Shown here: in pieces, positions 1 through 6,248 of the stretch
How positions within the stretch are numbered: position 1 is the stretch's first letter
How the letters are laid out: every line of letters begins with the position of its first letter
DNA from: Hyphomicrobiales bacterium
Lineage (GTDB): Bacteria > Pseudomonadota > Alphaproteobacteria > Rhizobiales > Aestuariivirgaceae
Assembly: GCA_027067085.1 (NCBI GenBank)
Contig: JAMOMM010000377.1
Coordinates: 1 to 8,498 of the forward strand
Direction: 5' to 3'
Length of the DNA: 8,498 bases
Program-made: the position numbers and the translations under genes
Notes under the pieces: generated by a model
Told to the model about the DNA's origin: nothing
The model's database searches: none
Seen by the model: only the letters and a program-made list of their open reading frames with translations

Positions 1-2
1 CG

Positions 3-203
3 GCCCTTCGCTATATTCTCGATGCGTGGGAAGAAGCTGTTTATGATGGGATTGACCCTGACTGTGTGGCAACAGCAGCCATATTTGCGGCTCTTTCAGA
101 CATGATTGCCACCTATGGCGAAGAACCCGTAGCCAAAATGGTCGAGCGCTTGCCAGAGCGTATTCGCGTTGGCGAGTTTACTGTTGCTCAAAACACGCAG
201 TAA
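3..203 (+). CDS. Conserved hypothetical protein, C-terminal part (5' truncated by window edge)
   Basis: An open frame runs from the left edge to a TAA at 201-203 and encodes the last 66 residues, beginning ALRYILDAWEEA and ending FTVAQNTQ. The true start lies outside the window. It is acidic and Ala-rich and reads as mostly helical, with no signal peptide, membrane segment or catalytic motif visible. The stretch TAAIFAALSDMIATYGEE followed by LPERIRVGEF resembles short uncharacterised proteins I recall from Hyphomicrobiales genomes; this is from memory and no domain name can be given. The gene converges on the acrylyl-CoA reductase gene, leaving 44 nt between the stops. No function is proposed. 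Confidence 0.6.
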   Translation, partial: ALRYILDAWEEAVYDGIDPDCVATAAIFAALSDMIATYGEEPVAKMVERLPERIRVGEFTVAQNTQ

Positions 204-227
204 GAAAAACGCAATACACAAGCGTTC
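204..227 (-). terminator. Possible weak intrinsic terminator for the dihydroorotase-acuI transcript
   Basis: Read on the minus strand, AACGC (complement of 222-226) pairs with GCGTT (complement of 208-212) across a 9-nt loop, plus one flanking G-U pair. The stem runs directly into a TTTTTC tract. It lies about 20-45 nt after the acuI stop, where a terminator is expected between convergent genes. The short stem makes this a tentative call. Confidence 0.35.
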
Positions 228-240
228 AAACAAATGGCTT

Positions 241-261
241 TGGTTGATTAAATATCAACCA
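241..261. repeat. Perfect 8-bp inverted repeat across the acuI stop codon
   Basis: TGGTTGAT (241-248) and ATCAACCA (254-261) form a perfect inverted repeat with a 5-nt loop. It overlaps the last codons and stop of the minus-strand acrylyl-CoA reductase gene. The stem is AT-rich and no T tract follows it on either strand, so it is not a good terminator alone. It could stabilise the 3' end of the transcript or be chance. Confidence 0.3.
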
Positions 262-1234
262 CTAACCGTCCTTTGACTTTGCCCGCTAAAATATCACTGC
301 CTGCTGCTTCTACTTCATCTAATGAAATATGATTGGTCATAGAGGCCAGCTTCTCAATATCCAAATCTTGTGCCAACCGCGCCCATGCTTGCTCGCGCCG
401 TGGTTTTGGACACATCACAGAATCAACGCCGATCAGTTTAACCGCCCGCAAAATAAATGGTGCAACACTTGAGGGCAAATCCATGCCTTGTGCTAAACCG
501 CATGCGGCAACCGTGCCGCCATATTTGATTTGAGAAATGACATTGGCAAGGGTTGTGGAACCAACGCAATCAACAGCACCTGCCCATAATGTTTTGCCAA
601 GGGCGCGTGGTTTGCCGTTTAGCTCGTCTCGATCAATAATAGCATTGGCCCCAAGGCCTTTAAGATAATCAGCTTCACTTGTGCGCCCTGTTGAAGCGGT
701 AACGCTATAGCCAAGTTTAGATAGAACCGCGATTGCGACCGAGCCAACACCGCCCGCAGCACCCGTGACTAAAATTTCACCACTTTCAGGTGTAACGCCA
801 TTATCTTCAAGCGCCATAACGCAAAGCATGGCGGTATAACCAGCTGTGCCAATGGCCATGGCTTGGGCTGTGGTCAGGCCATCAGGCAATTTAATCAGCC
901 AATCGGCCTTAACGCGGGCGCGTTCACTAAAGCCACCATTGTGGCCTTCGCCAACGCCCCAACCATTGAGAATAACTTTATCGCCAATTTTAAATTCGTC
1001 ATTGCTGGACGTGCGAACAGTGCCAGCAAAATCAATCCCGGGAATAAGCGGAAAGGTGCGTACAACAGGGGCTTTGCCTGTTAATGCCAAACCATCTTTA
1101 TAATTGATGGTTGAATGCGCCACATCAACCGTTACATCGCCGTCCATCAAATCGCTATCGGTTAGCTGGACAATGCCAACGGTTTGACCTTCATCGGTTT
1201 TGTTAATTTGGATGGCTTTAAATGTATCGCTCAT
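248..1234 (-). CDS. acuI: Acrylyl-CoA reductase AcuI/YhdH-type (MDR superfamily oxidoreductase)
   Basis: This 328-residue protein belongs to the YhdH/AcuI branch of the zinc-free medium-chain dehydrogenase/reductase superfamily. Characterised members reduce acrylyl-CoA to propionyl-CoA with NADPH in the cytoplasm, for example downstream of DMSP cleavage or 3-hydroxypropionate use. The GroES-like N-terminal domain carries the family signature STINYKDGLA (residues 41-50) and PLIPGIDFAGTV (62-73). The Rossmann domain has VTGAAGGVGSVA (156-167), and STGR (181-184) is the expected NADPH-phosphate contact. No zinc ligands are evident. The ATG at 1234 is preceded by AGGAG (complement of 1244-1248) with 9 nt spacing, a strong ribosome binding site. 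It starts 37 nt after the dihydroorotase stop, so the two are probably cotranscribed. Exact substrate is inferred from family; a broader quinone-reductase-like activity is possible. Confidence 0.88.
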   Translation of the reverse strand: MSDTFKAIQINKTDEGQTVGIVQLTDSDLMDGDVTVDVAHSTINYKDGLALTGKAPVVRTFPLIPGIDFAGTVRTSSNDEFKIGDKVILNGWGVGEGHNGGFSERARVKADWLIKLPDGLTTAQAMAIGTAGYTAMLCVMALEDNGVTPESGEILVTGAAGGVGSVAIAVLSKLGYSVTASTGRTSEADYLKGLGANAIIDRDELNGKPRALGKTLWAGAVDCVGSTTLANVISQIKYGGTVAACGLAQGMDLPSSVAPFILRAVKLIGVDSVMCPKPRREQAWARLAQDLDIEKLASMTNHISLDEVEAAGSDILAGKVKGRLVVDI

Positions 1235-1271
1235 GTGAGGGTGCTCCTGTGCGTCAATAATATTTTAGGTG

Positions 1272-2600
1272 TTATGCTGATGTCATGGTTTCAAGAAAGC
1301 CAACAGGTTGGCCACCCGCCTCGCCAATGATTTCATCATCCCACATAACGGTGCGGCCGCGAATGATGGTGCCAATTGGCCAGCCTTTAACTTTGCTGCC
1401 ATCAAAAGGTGTCCAGCCGCAACGGCTTTCAATCCAGCTGTTTTCAATGGTGCGTTCGCCATTCATATCAACAATGGTAAAGTCAGCATCATAGCCAGCA
1501 GCAATGCGGCCCTTTTGGCGGATTTGAAAAATTCGCGATGGGCCATGGCTGGTGAGGTCAACAAATCGCTCTAAGCTTAAACGACCCTGATTGACGTGCG
1601 AAAGCATGATAGGCACAAGGGTTTGAACCCCTGGCATGCCCGATGGTGACATTGGATAAGGTTGTTCTTTTTCTTGGATCGTGTGAGGGGCATGGTCTGA
1701 GCCAAGCACATCAACCACGCCATTTTCAAGCGCTTTCCACAAAGCAGCACGGTGACGGCCGTCACGAATGGGCGGGTTCATTTGCGTATAAGTGCCAAGC
1801 ATTTCATAGGCTTCAGGGGCTGCTAAAGTTAAATGCTGCGGGGTAAACTCAACCGATGCCACGTCTTTATGGGCTTCAAGCAGAGGGATTTCTTCAGCGG
1901 TTGAAACATGTAACACGTGAATGCGCTTGCCTGTTTTACGGGCAATCCGTAACAAACGCTCGGTGCATAACCGCGCCGCTTCTGCATCGCGCCAAATCGG
2001 GTGAGATGAGGGATCATCATCAATTCGTTCACCTTCGCGCGCGATCAATCGGGCTTCATCTTCGGAATGAAAAGCCGCACGGCGATTGATTTGCGATAAA
2101 ATATGCTCCACGCCCGCATCATCATCAACCAGCAAATCGCCAGTAGAAGACCCCATAAACACTTTTACACCGCAACAGCCCTCAAGCCGTTCTAGCTTTG
2201 AAAGCTCGTCGGCATTTTCGCGGGTGCCGCCAATATAAAAAGCAAAGTCGCAATACATACGATTGCGCGCGCGTTTGACTTTATCTGCCATCGCTGCTTG
2301 GTTGGTGGTAAGCGGATTGGTGTTGGGCATTTCAAATACTGCCGTCACACCGCCCTTAACCGCTGCACGTCCACCTGTTTCTAAATCTTCTTTGTGCTCA
2401 CCGCCTGGCTCACGCAAATGAACTTGACTATCTATAACACCGGGCAAAATATGAAGCCCCGTGCAATCAATCACTTTGTCGGCCTTTGTACTATCAAGGT
2501 TTCCAAGGTGCGAAATTTGTCCATTAATCACCCCAACATCACGCTTTATGATGCCATCATGATTGACGACTGTTCCGTTTTTTAAAATCAAATCATACAT
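1272..2600 (-). CDS. pyrC: Dihydroorotase (amidohydrolase family), atypical metal site
   Basis: A 442-residue cyclic amidohydrolase, assigned as dihydroorotase, which interconverts N-carbamoyl-aspartate and dihydroorotate in pyrimidine synthesis. A beta-sandwich N-terminus (MYDLILKNGTVV) leads into a TIM barrel with GVIDSQVHLREPG (54-66), MPNTNP (91-96), KVFMGSSTG (146-154, candidate carboxylated Lys146), His178 in FHSED, His231 in HVLHVST, and Asp302 in GSDHAPH. The first His of the usual D-x-H-x-H motif is Gln59, while His61 and Arg63 remain. I recall DSQVH/DTQVH in the rhizobial orthologues, so it is likely a subfamily trait, but it leaves the exact activity open (dihydroorotase versus a hydantoinase- or allantoinase-like amidohydrolase). 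The ATG at 2600 is chosen because the protein then begins at the conserved YDLILKNGT strand; the frame extends to a TTG at 2636 that adds 12 unconserved residues. No clear Shine-Dalgarno is seen. Confidence 0.85.
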   Translation of the reverse strand: MYDLILKNGTVVNHDGIIKRDVGVINGQISHLGNLDSTKADKVIDCTGLHILPGVIDSQVHLREPGGEHKEDLETGGRAAVKGGVTAVFEMPNTNPLTTNQAAMADKVKRARNRMYCDFAFYIGGTRENADELSKLERLEGCCGVKVFMGSSTGDLLVDDDAGVEHILSQINRRAAFHSEDEARLIAREGERIDDDPSSHPIWRDAEAARLCTERLLRIARKTGKRIHVLHVSTAEEIPLLEAHKDVASVEFTPQHLTLAAPEAYEMLGTYTQMNPPIRDGRHRAALWKALENGVVDVLGSDHAPHTIQEKEQPYPMSPSGMPGVQTLVPIMLSHVNQGRLSLERFVDLTSHGPSRIFQIRQKGRIAAGYDADFTIVDMNGERTIENSWIESRCGWTPFDGSKVKGWPIGTIIRGRTVMWDDEIIGEAGGQPVGFLETMTSA

Positions 2601-2664
2601 AGTAATATCAGTAACTAAGTCATATATGTCTAGCAAGGCCCATAACGCCCAAGGAAAGAAATTT
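2601..2664. promoter_or_regulatory. Divergent intergenic region between the dihydroorotase gene and the ygfZ operon
   Basis: This 64-bp AT-rich gap separates two divergent start codons, so it (with the adjoining 5' coding ends) must hold the promoters of both transcripts. I see no convincing -35/-10 pair on either strand. AAGGAAAG at 2651-2658 is a good ribosome binding site 6 nt before the ygfZ ATG and decides that start. Confidence 0.4.
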
Positions 2665-3516
2665 ATGTCTCAATCTATCTCATTACTGCCCGATCGCGCC
2701 GTTTTTAAAATTTCAGGCAGTCAGGCCAAAACTTTTTTACAAGGCTTGGTCACGGCTGATCTTGAAAAACTAGAAGATGGGCAAGCAAGTCATGCAGGGC
2801 TTTTAACCCCTCAGGGTAAAATCATGTTTGATTTTTTCTGTTTGGCTCAAGAAGACGGCTGGTTGATTGATTGTGCGGCAGGTCAGATTGATGACATTGT
2901 TAAGCGCTTGACGTTTTACAAATTGCGCGCCGATGTTTCTCTAAAAAAACTTGATACGCTGGCCGTTGCAGCATCTTGGGGAGAAAAGCCAAAAGCACCC
3001 GATGACGTGATTTGTTATGACGATCCACGCCTTGCAGAAATGGGGCAAAGATTGATTGGACCAACGGCAATGTTAAGTGCATTGGCAAATCAAACCGAAC
3101 AGTCATACCTTTTGCACCGCATATCCCACGGCGTTCCTGACACCATTGATATTGGTTCGAGCCAAACATTTCCTCACGAAGCAAATTTCGACCAGCTCGG
3201 CGGGGTGAGTTTCACCAAAGGGTGCTATGTCGGCCAAGAAGTTGTCTCGCGCATGCAACATCGCGGCACGGCTCGTTCGCGTATAATTCCTGTTGAATTG
3301 GGTGGGCAATTAGCCGCTGAATTAAAGGATGATGAGCGCGAAATTTCAGCTAATAGCAAAAAAATTGGCCAGATGTTGTCAGTAGTGGGCAATCAAGGCC
3401 TTGCCATCGTCCGTCTCGATAGGGCAAAAAAGGCATTGGAAGAGGGGCATTCTATTACAGTTGGCGATGTCCCTATTACAATTAAAAAGCCGCAATGGGC
3501 AAAGTTTGAAATGTAG
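2665..3516 (+). CDS. ygfZ: Folate-binding protein YgfZ (tRNA-modifying / Fe-S cluster maintenance)
   Basis: A 283-residue GcvT-like protein of the YgfZ family (mitochondrial homologue IBA57). Family members bind tetrahydrofolate and support assembly or repair of certain [4Fe-4S] enzymes, including the tRNA thiolation enzyme MiaB. The hallmark K-G-C-Y-x-G-Q-E is at residues 185-192, with the functional Cys187, followed by VVSRMQHRGTARSR. The N-terminal half has the GcvT-fold pattern FLQGLVTADL and LLTPQGKIMFDFF (47-59). The frame is open upstream to an ATG at 2563, but those 34 residues are unlike the family and would overlap the dihydroorotase gene. The ATG at 2665 follows AAGGAAAG at 6 nt and gives a normal family N-terminus (SLLPDRAVFKISG). 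It is the first gene of a four-gene operon; tag starts 9 nt after its stop. Confidence 0.9.
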   Translation: MSQSISLLPDRAVFKISGSQAKTFLQGLVTADLEKLEDGQASHAGLLTPQGKIMFDFFCLAQEDGWLIDCAAGQIDDIVKRLTFYKLRADVSLKKLDTLAVAASWGEKPKAPDDVICYDDPRLAEMGQRLIGPTAMLSALANQTEQSYLLHRISHGVPDTIDIGSSQTFPHEANFDQLGGVSFTKGCYVGQEVVSRMQHRGTARSRIIPVELGGQLAAELKDDEREISANSKKIGQMLSVVGNQGLAIVRLDRAKKALEEGHSITVGDVPITIKKPQWAKFEM

Positions 3517-3525
3517 GGGGGAATT

Positions 3526-4134
3526 ATGACTGAAAAACATTCTAGTATTATTCACGAAGATGGAAAAACCCGTTGTGGATGGCCGACGACAGATCCGTTT
3601 TATGTTGAGTACCATGATACCGATTGGGGTGTGCCAGAATATGATTCGCAAAAATTGTTTGAAAAACTCATTTTAGATGGTTTTCAGGCTGGCTTGTCGT
3701 GGATTACGATTTTACGCAAACGAGATAATTTTCGTGTCGCCTTTGATAATTTTGATCCAAACATTATTGCCCGCTATGACGATGATAAATTAGCAGCGCT
3801 TATGCAAGATGCGGGCATTGTGCGTAACAAAGCCAAAATTAAAGCCAGCGTTATGAATGCCCAAATTTTTCTGGATATTGAAGCCAAACAGGGCTTTGAC
3901 AAATACCTGTGGGATTATGTGGATGGCAAGCCCATTCAAAATCAGCCAAAATCAATGAGCGATGTACCCACTTCAACACCGATTGCTGAGGCTTTATCAA
4001 AAGATTTGAAAAAACGCGGTTTCAAATTTTGCGGTCCGACCATCGTTTATGCATTCATGCAAGCCGTTGGCATGGTCAACGACCATATGGTCGATTGTTA
4101 CCGCCATGAAGAATGCAAGAAACTGGCAAGATAA
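3526..4134 (+). CDS. tag: DNA-3-methyladenine glycosylase I
   Basis: A 202-residue Tag-family base excision enzyme that removes 3-methyladenine from alkylated DNA. The characteristic zinc site is complete: Cys17 (in RCGWP), His30 (in EYHDTDWG), His187 and Cys191 (in NDHMVDC), matching E. coli Cys4, His17, His175 and Cys179. The base-binding segment LDGFQAGLSWITIL (50-63) keeps the key Trp59 but has Asp51 where the E. coli enzyme has Glu38. PTSTP (148-152) and KKRGFKFCGPT (162-172) are also typical. An N-terminal extension of about 13 residues precedes the E. coli-equivalent start. The start follows a G-rich Shine-Dalgarno (GGGGGGA, 3516-3522) that touches the ygfZ stop, so translation is probably coupled. 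The next gene begins 2 nt after its stop. Confidence 0.95.
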   Translation: MTEKHSSIIHEDGKTRCGWPTTDPFYVEYHDTDWGVPEYDSQKLFEKLILDGFQAGLSWITILRKRDNFRVAFDNFDPNIIARYDDDKLAALMQDAGIVRNKAKIKASVMNAQIFLDIEAKQGFDKYLWDYVDGKPIQNQPKSMSDVPTSTPIAEALSKDLKKRGFKFCGPTIVYAFMQAVGMVNDHMVDCYRHEECKKLAR

Positions 4135-4136
4135 CG

Positions 4137-4754
4137 ATGGCTGCGTCAAACTTAAATGCATCCAAAACGCAGGCGCGTGCATGGCAACGCATGTTATCGG
4201 GTAGGCGGCTTGATTTGCTTGATCCATCACCGCTTGATATTGAGATCGAAGATATTGCCCACGGTCTTGCCCGCGTGGCGCGCTGGAACGGTCAAACCCA
4301 AGGTGACCATGCCTATTCAGTAGCCGAGCATAGTGTGTTGGTCGAATCGCTGACAATCCAGTTTGAGCCAAACCTAGACCGCCATTGGCGTTTAGCAGCG
4401 CTGTTGCATGATGCCTCTGAATATGTGGTTGGTGACATGATTTCACCATTTAAGGCCGCCCTTGGCTTGGATTATAAAGAGTTTGAAAACAGATTGATGC
4501 GCGCTGTGCATATGCGGTTTTCAATCCCTGTTGAGGTGCCTGAAAAAATTGAAAAACTTATAAAGCGGGCCGATAAGGCCTCAGCTTTTTTTGAGGCCAC
4601 GCAATTGGCAGGGTTTGAGCATGCAGAGGCCGCGACTATTTTTGGTCGCCCCAAAGGTCTCAAAAGCAAATCAAACAATTATGTGGAACTCAAACCTCTG
4701 TCGGTCAATGATGCCAAAGCGCAATTTTTGAAAAGGTTTGAGGTGCTTAAATGA
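4137..4754 (+). CDS. HD-domain phosphohydrolase (YfbR-like)
   Basis: A 205-residue metal-dependent HD-superfamily phosphohydrolase. The ligand set is visible: His58 in GDHAYSVAEHS (with His65), the His91-Asp92 doublet in LLHDASEYVVGD, and Asp146 in KRADKASAFFEA. The pattern HDASE-x4-GD-x2-SPxK resembles E. coli YfbR, a 5'-deoxynucleotidase, so a nucleotide phosphohydrolase role is a reasonable inference, but the substrate is unknown. A basic N-terminal segment (ARAWQRMLSGRRLDLLDPSPLDIEIEDIAHGLARVARWNG, described here as residues 13-52) is typical of the alphaproteobacterial version. The ATG at 4137 sits 2 nt after the tag stop; an in-frame ATG at 4113 would overlap tag by 22 nt and add 8 residues. 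Neither has a strong Shine-Dalgarno, consistent with coupling to tag. Its stop overlaps the next start as ATGA. Confidence 0.85.
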   Translation: MAASNLNASKTQARAWQRMLSGRRLDLLDPSPLDIEIEDIAHGLARVARWNGQTQGDHAYSVAEHSVLVESLTIQFEPNLDRHWRLAALLHDASEYVVGDMISPFKAALGLDYKEFENRLMRAVHMRFSIPVEVPEKIEKLIKRADKASAFFEATQLAGFEHAEAATIFGRPKGLKSKSNNYVELKPLSVNDAKAQFLKRFEVLK

Positions 4755-5266
4755 TTATTGTCTCTCCATTACATGTGGTTGAAAGCCTTGTTGAGGAGCG
4801 CGGCATTGGCCGTGTTTTGGGATTGTTGGCAGGCAGCAACGAACACCCTGACTTGCCAAAACTGGCAGCAAACGGCAACCATTTAAAACTCACCATGCAC
4901 GACATCGCCATTCAAATGGAGGGTATGAAATTGCCCGGCCACGACCAAGTTGGCGAATTGATTGAGTTCATCAAAGGCTGGGATCAAAAGTCGCCAATGC
5001 TAATACATTGCTGGGCAGGTATTTCGCGTTCAACCGCTTCGGCTTTTATTGCCCAATGTATTTTAAATCCAGAAACAAGCGAAATGGATTTGGCAACGGA
5101 CCTTCGCCAACGCTCACCTTCAGCCACGCCCAACCCAATGATTATCCACCACGCTGATAATATGTTGGGTCGTAAAGGGAAAATGATCGAGGCGATTGAA
5201 AGCATCGGGCGCGGTGCTAATGCTTTCGAAGGCAATGTGTTTGAATGGCCGATTAAAGCTGTTTAG
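4751..5266 (+). CDS. Tyrosine phosphatase-like protein (Cys-based HCX5R phosphatase)
   Basis: A 171-residue cytoplasmic protein of the protein-tyrosine/dual-specificity phosphatase fold. The catalytic P-loop is HCWAGISRS with nucleophile Cys87 and Arg93, giving H-C-x5-R. Upstream, LTMHDI (47-52) offers Asp51 as a possible general acid, and LRQRSPSATPNPMIIHHAD (118-136) is the C-terminal helix region usually found in this bacterial subfamily. No transmembrane segment or signal peptide is seen. Its ATG overlaps the HD-gene stop by 4 nt (ATGA), strongly suggesting translational coupling and a shared role, perhaps removing phosphate from a related small molecule or protein. Substrate (phosphotyrosine, phosphoinositide or nucleotide-like) cannot be read from sequence. 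It ends the operon and converges on the aminotransferase gene with a 10-nt gap and no obvious terminator. Confidence 0.85.
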   Translation: MIIVSPLHVVESLVEERGIGRVLGLLAGSNEHPDLPKLAANGNHLKLTMHDIAIQMEGMKLPGHDQVGELIEFIKGWDQKSPMLIHCWAGISRSTASAFIAQCILNPETSEMDLATDLRQRSPSATPNPMIIHHADNMLGRKGKMIEAIESIGRGANAFEGNVFEWPIKAV

Positions 5267-5276
5267 GTTTTATTGA

Positions 5277-6110
5277 TTAAGCGTGAGCAAAGTCCCAATA
5301 AAGTTCGCGTGCTTTTAGGTAAATTGGGCCTGGTTGCAAGTCTCGGTCACCGATCTTTGTCACCGTTTGCAATTTGGCATAGTTTCCCGAAGAAAACACC
5401 TCATCAGCATCTGTAAAGTCTTGCCAAGTTAAAGCGCGCTCATGGACTTTATATCCTGCGCCCGTAAATAGTTTAATCATGCGCTGTCGGGTAATGCCGT
5501 TCAAAAAACAACCATTGGGCACTGGCGTGTGAATTTCACCATCTTTGGCATAGAAAATATTGGCTGTTGCCAATTCAGCCACATGACCAATTGGGTCAAG
5601 CATAATGGCATTATCAAAACCTTTTTCGGCAGCTTCGCGCAGGGCGCGCCCAGAGTTTGGATAATGACACGCAGCTTTAGCGCTGGTAATGGCAAACTCA
5701 TTAGAAGGGCGACGAAACGATGACAGAGTCACCGAAATGCCATCAAGTGTGGGCATGGGCATTTCATAAACCGACACGCTGAACTTTGTTGTTTCTGGGT
5801 CTGGTGACATAAAACCACCCGTTGCCCAAGCCATGGGGCGTAAATACAATTCGGCGTCTGTTGGAAACTTGGCCAAACCTTCTGTGATAATTTCTTCTAA
5901 TTCACCAGCAGTTTTAAGGGCTTTAAGGCCAAAATTTTCCGCTGAACGCACAGCGCGGGCGCAATGTAATTCAAGATCAGGCGTTACCCCTTCAAATGAA
6001 CGTGCGCCATCAAAAATAGTAGAGCCAAGCCACGGAGCATGATCCATTGGCCCCATGATAGGCGGGTTGCCTTCGTGCCAAGTGTTTTCAAAAAAGGTCC
6101 AAGATGCCAT
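5277..6110 (-). CDS. ilvE: Branched-chain amino acid aminotransferase-like (PLP fold type IV)
   Basis: A 277-residue class IV PLP aminotransferase, best matched to the alphaproteobacterial branched-chain aminotransferases that transfer the amino group of Leu, Ile or Val to 2-oxoglutarate. Visible landmarks are STIFDGARSFEG (30-41), YLRPMAW (89-95), the PLP lysine Lys145 in SAKAACHYPNSGRAL, Glu179 in VAELATANIF (the residue facing the pyridine nitrogen), and the phosphate-cup segment FLNGITRQR (202-210). The usual E-G-x-G-x-N is E-L-A-T-A-N here. The ATG at 6110 is chosen: the open frame reaches a GTG at 6158, but that adds a hydrophobic, unconserved 16-residue tail, while ATG gives the expected N-terminus ending in GNPPIMGP. 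The upstream ribosome site is weak. D-amino acid or aminodeoxychorismate-lyase-like activity is less likely but not excluded. Confidence 0.85.
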   Translation of the reverse strand: MASWTFFENTWHEGNPPIMGPMDHAPWLGSTIFDGARSFEGVTPDLELHCARAVRSAENFGLKALKTAGELEEIITEGLAKFPTDAELYLRPMAWATGGFMSPDPETTKFSVSVYEMPMPTLDGISVTLSSFRRPSNEFAITSAKAACHYPNSGRALREAAEKGFDNAIMLDPIGHVAELATANIFYAKDGEIHTPVPNGCFLNGITRQRMIKLFTGAGYKVHERALTWQDFTDADEVFSSGNYAKLQTVTKIGDRDLQPGPIYLKARELYWDFAHA

Positions 6111-6181
6111 GACGAGACTCGCAAAAAAATTAAAGGTCAAACTGAAAGGCCAAATCACAAGGTGAAAAACAGGGCCAAACT

Positions 6182-6210
6182 AAAACAGGTAAGTTAAGCT
6201 TACCTGTTTA
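6182..6210 (-). terminator. Inverted repeat, probable terminator of the cell wall hydrolase gene
   Basis: AAACAGGTAAG (6183-6193) and CTTACCTGTTT (6199-6209) form a perfect 11-bp inverted repeat with a 5-nt loop. On the minus strand it begins about 40 nt past the hydrolase stop, and the stem ends in TGTTTTAGTTT, a modest U-rich tract. It is therefore best read as an intrinsic terminator separating the hydrolase from ilvE. A repressor site or leader hairpin 70 nt before the ilvE ATG is the alternative. A TTTTTTT run at 6228-6234 lies on the other side, about 18 nt from the stem. Confidence 0.55.
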
Positions 6211-6248
6211 ATGTTATCTGTCTAGAGTTTTTTTGTCTTAGATAAAAA

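Noticed and set aside
2563..2588. TTGACG followed by an AT-rich stretch as a ygfZ promoter
   Set aside because: No acceptable -10 at 16-18 nt spacing; the match is to the -35 only.
2563..2664. Longer N-terminus for YgfZ from ATG 2563
   Set aside because: The added residues do not look like the family, overlap the divergent dihydroorotase gene, and ATG 2665 has a better ribosome site.
3997..4449. Minus-strand open frame of 150 codons
   Set aside because: It is antisense to the tag/HD junction, both of which carry intact catalytic motifs; no family features of its own.
6111..6158. GTG start at 6158 with a possible hydrophobic leader on the aminotransferase
   Set aside because: A cytoplasmic PLP enzyme should lack such a leader, the family N-terminus begins at the ATG at 6110, and no Shine-Dalgarno precedes the GTG.
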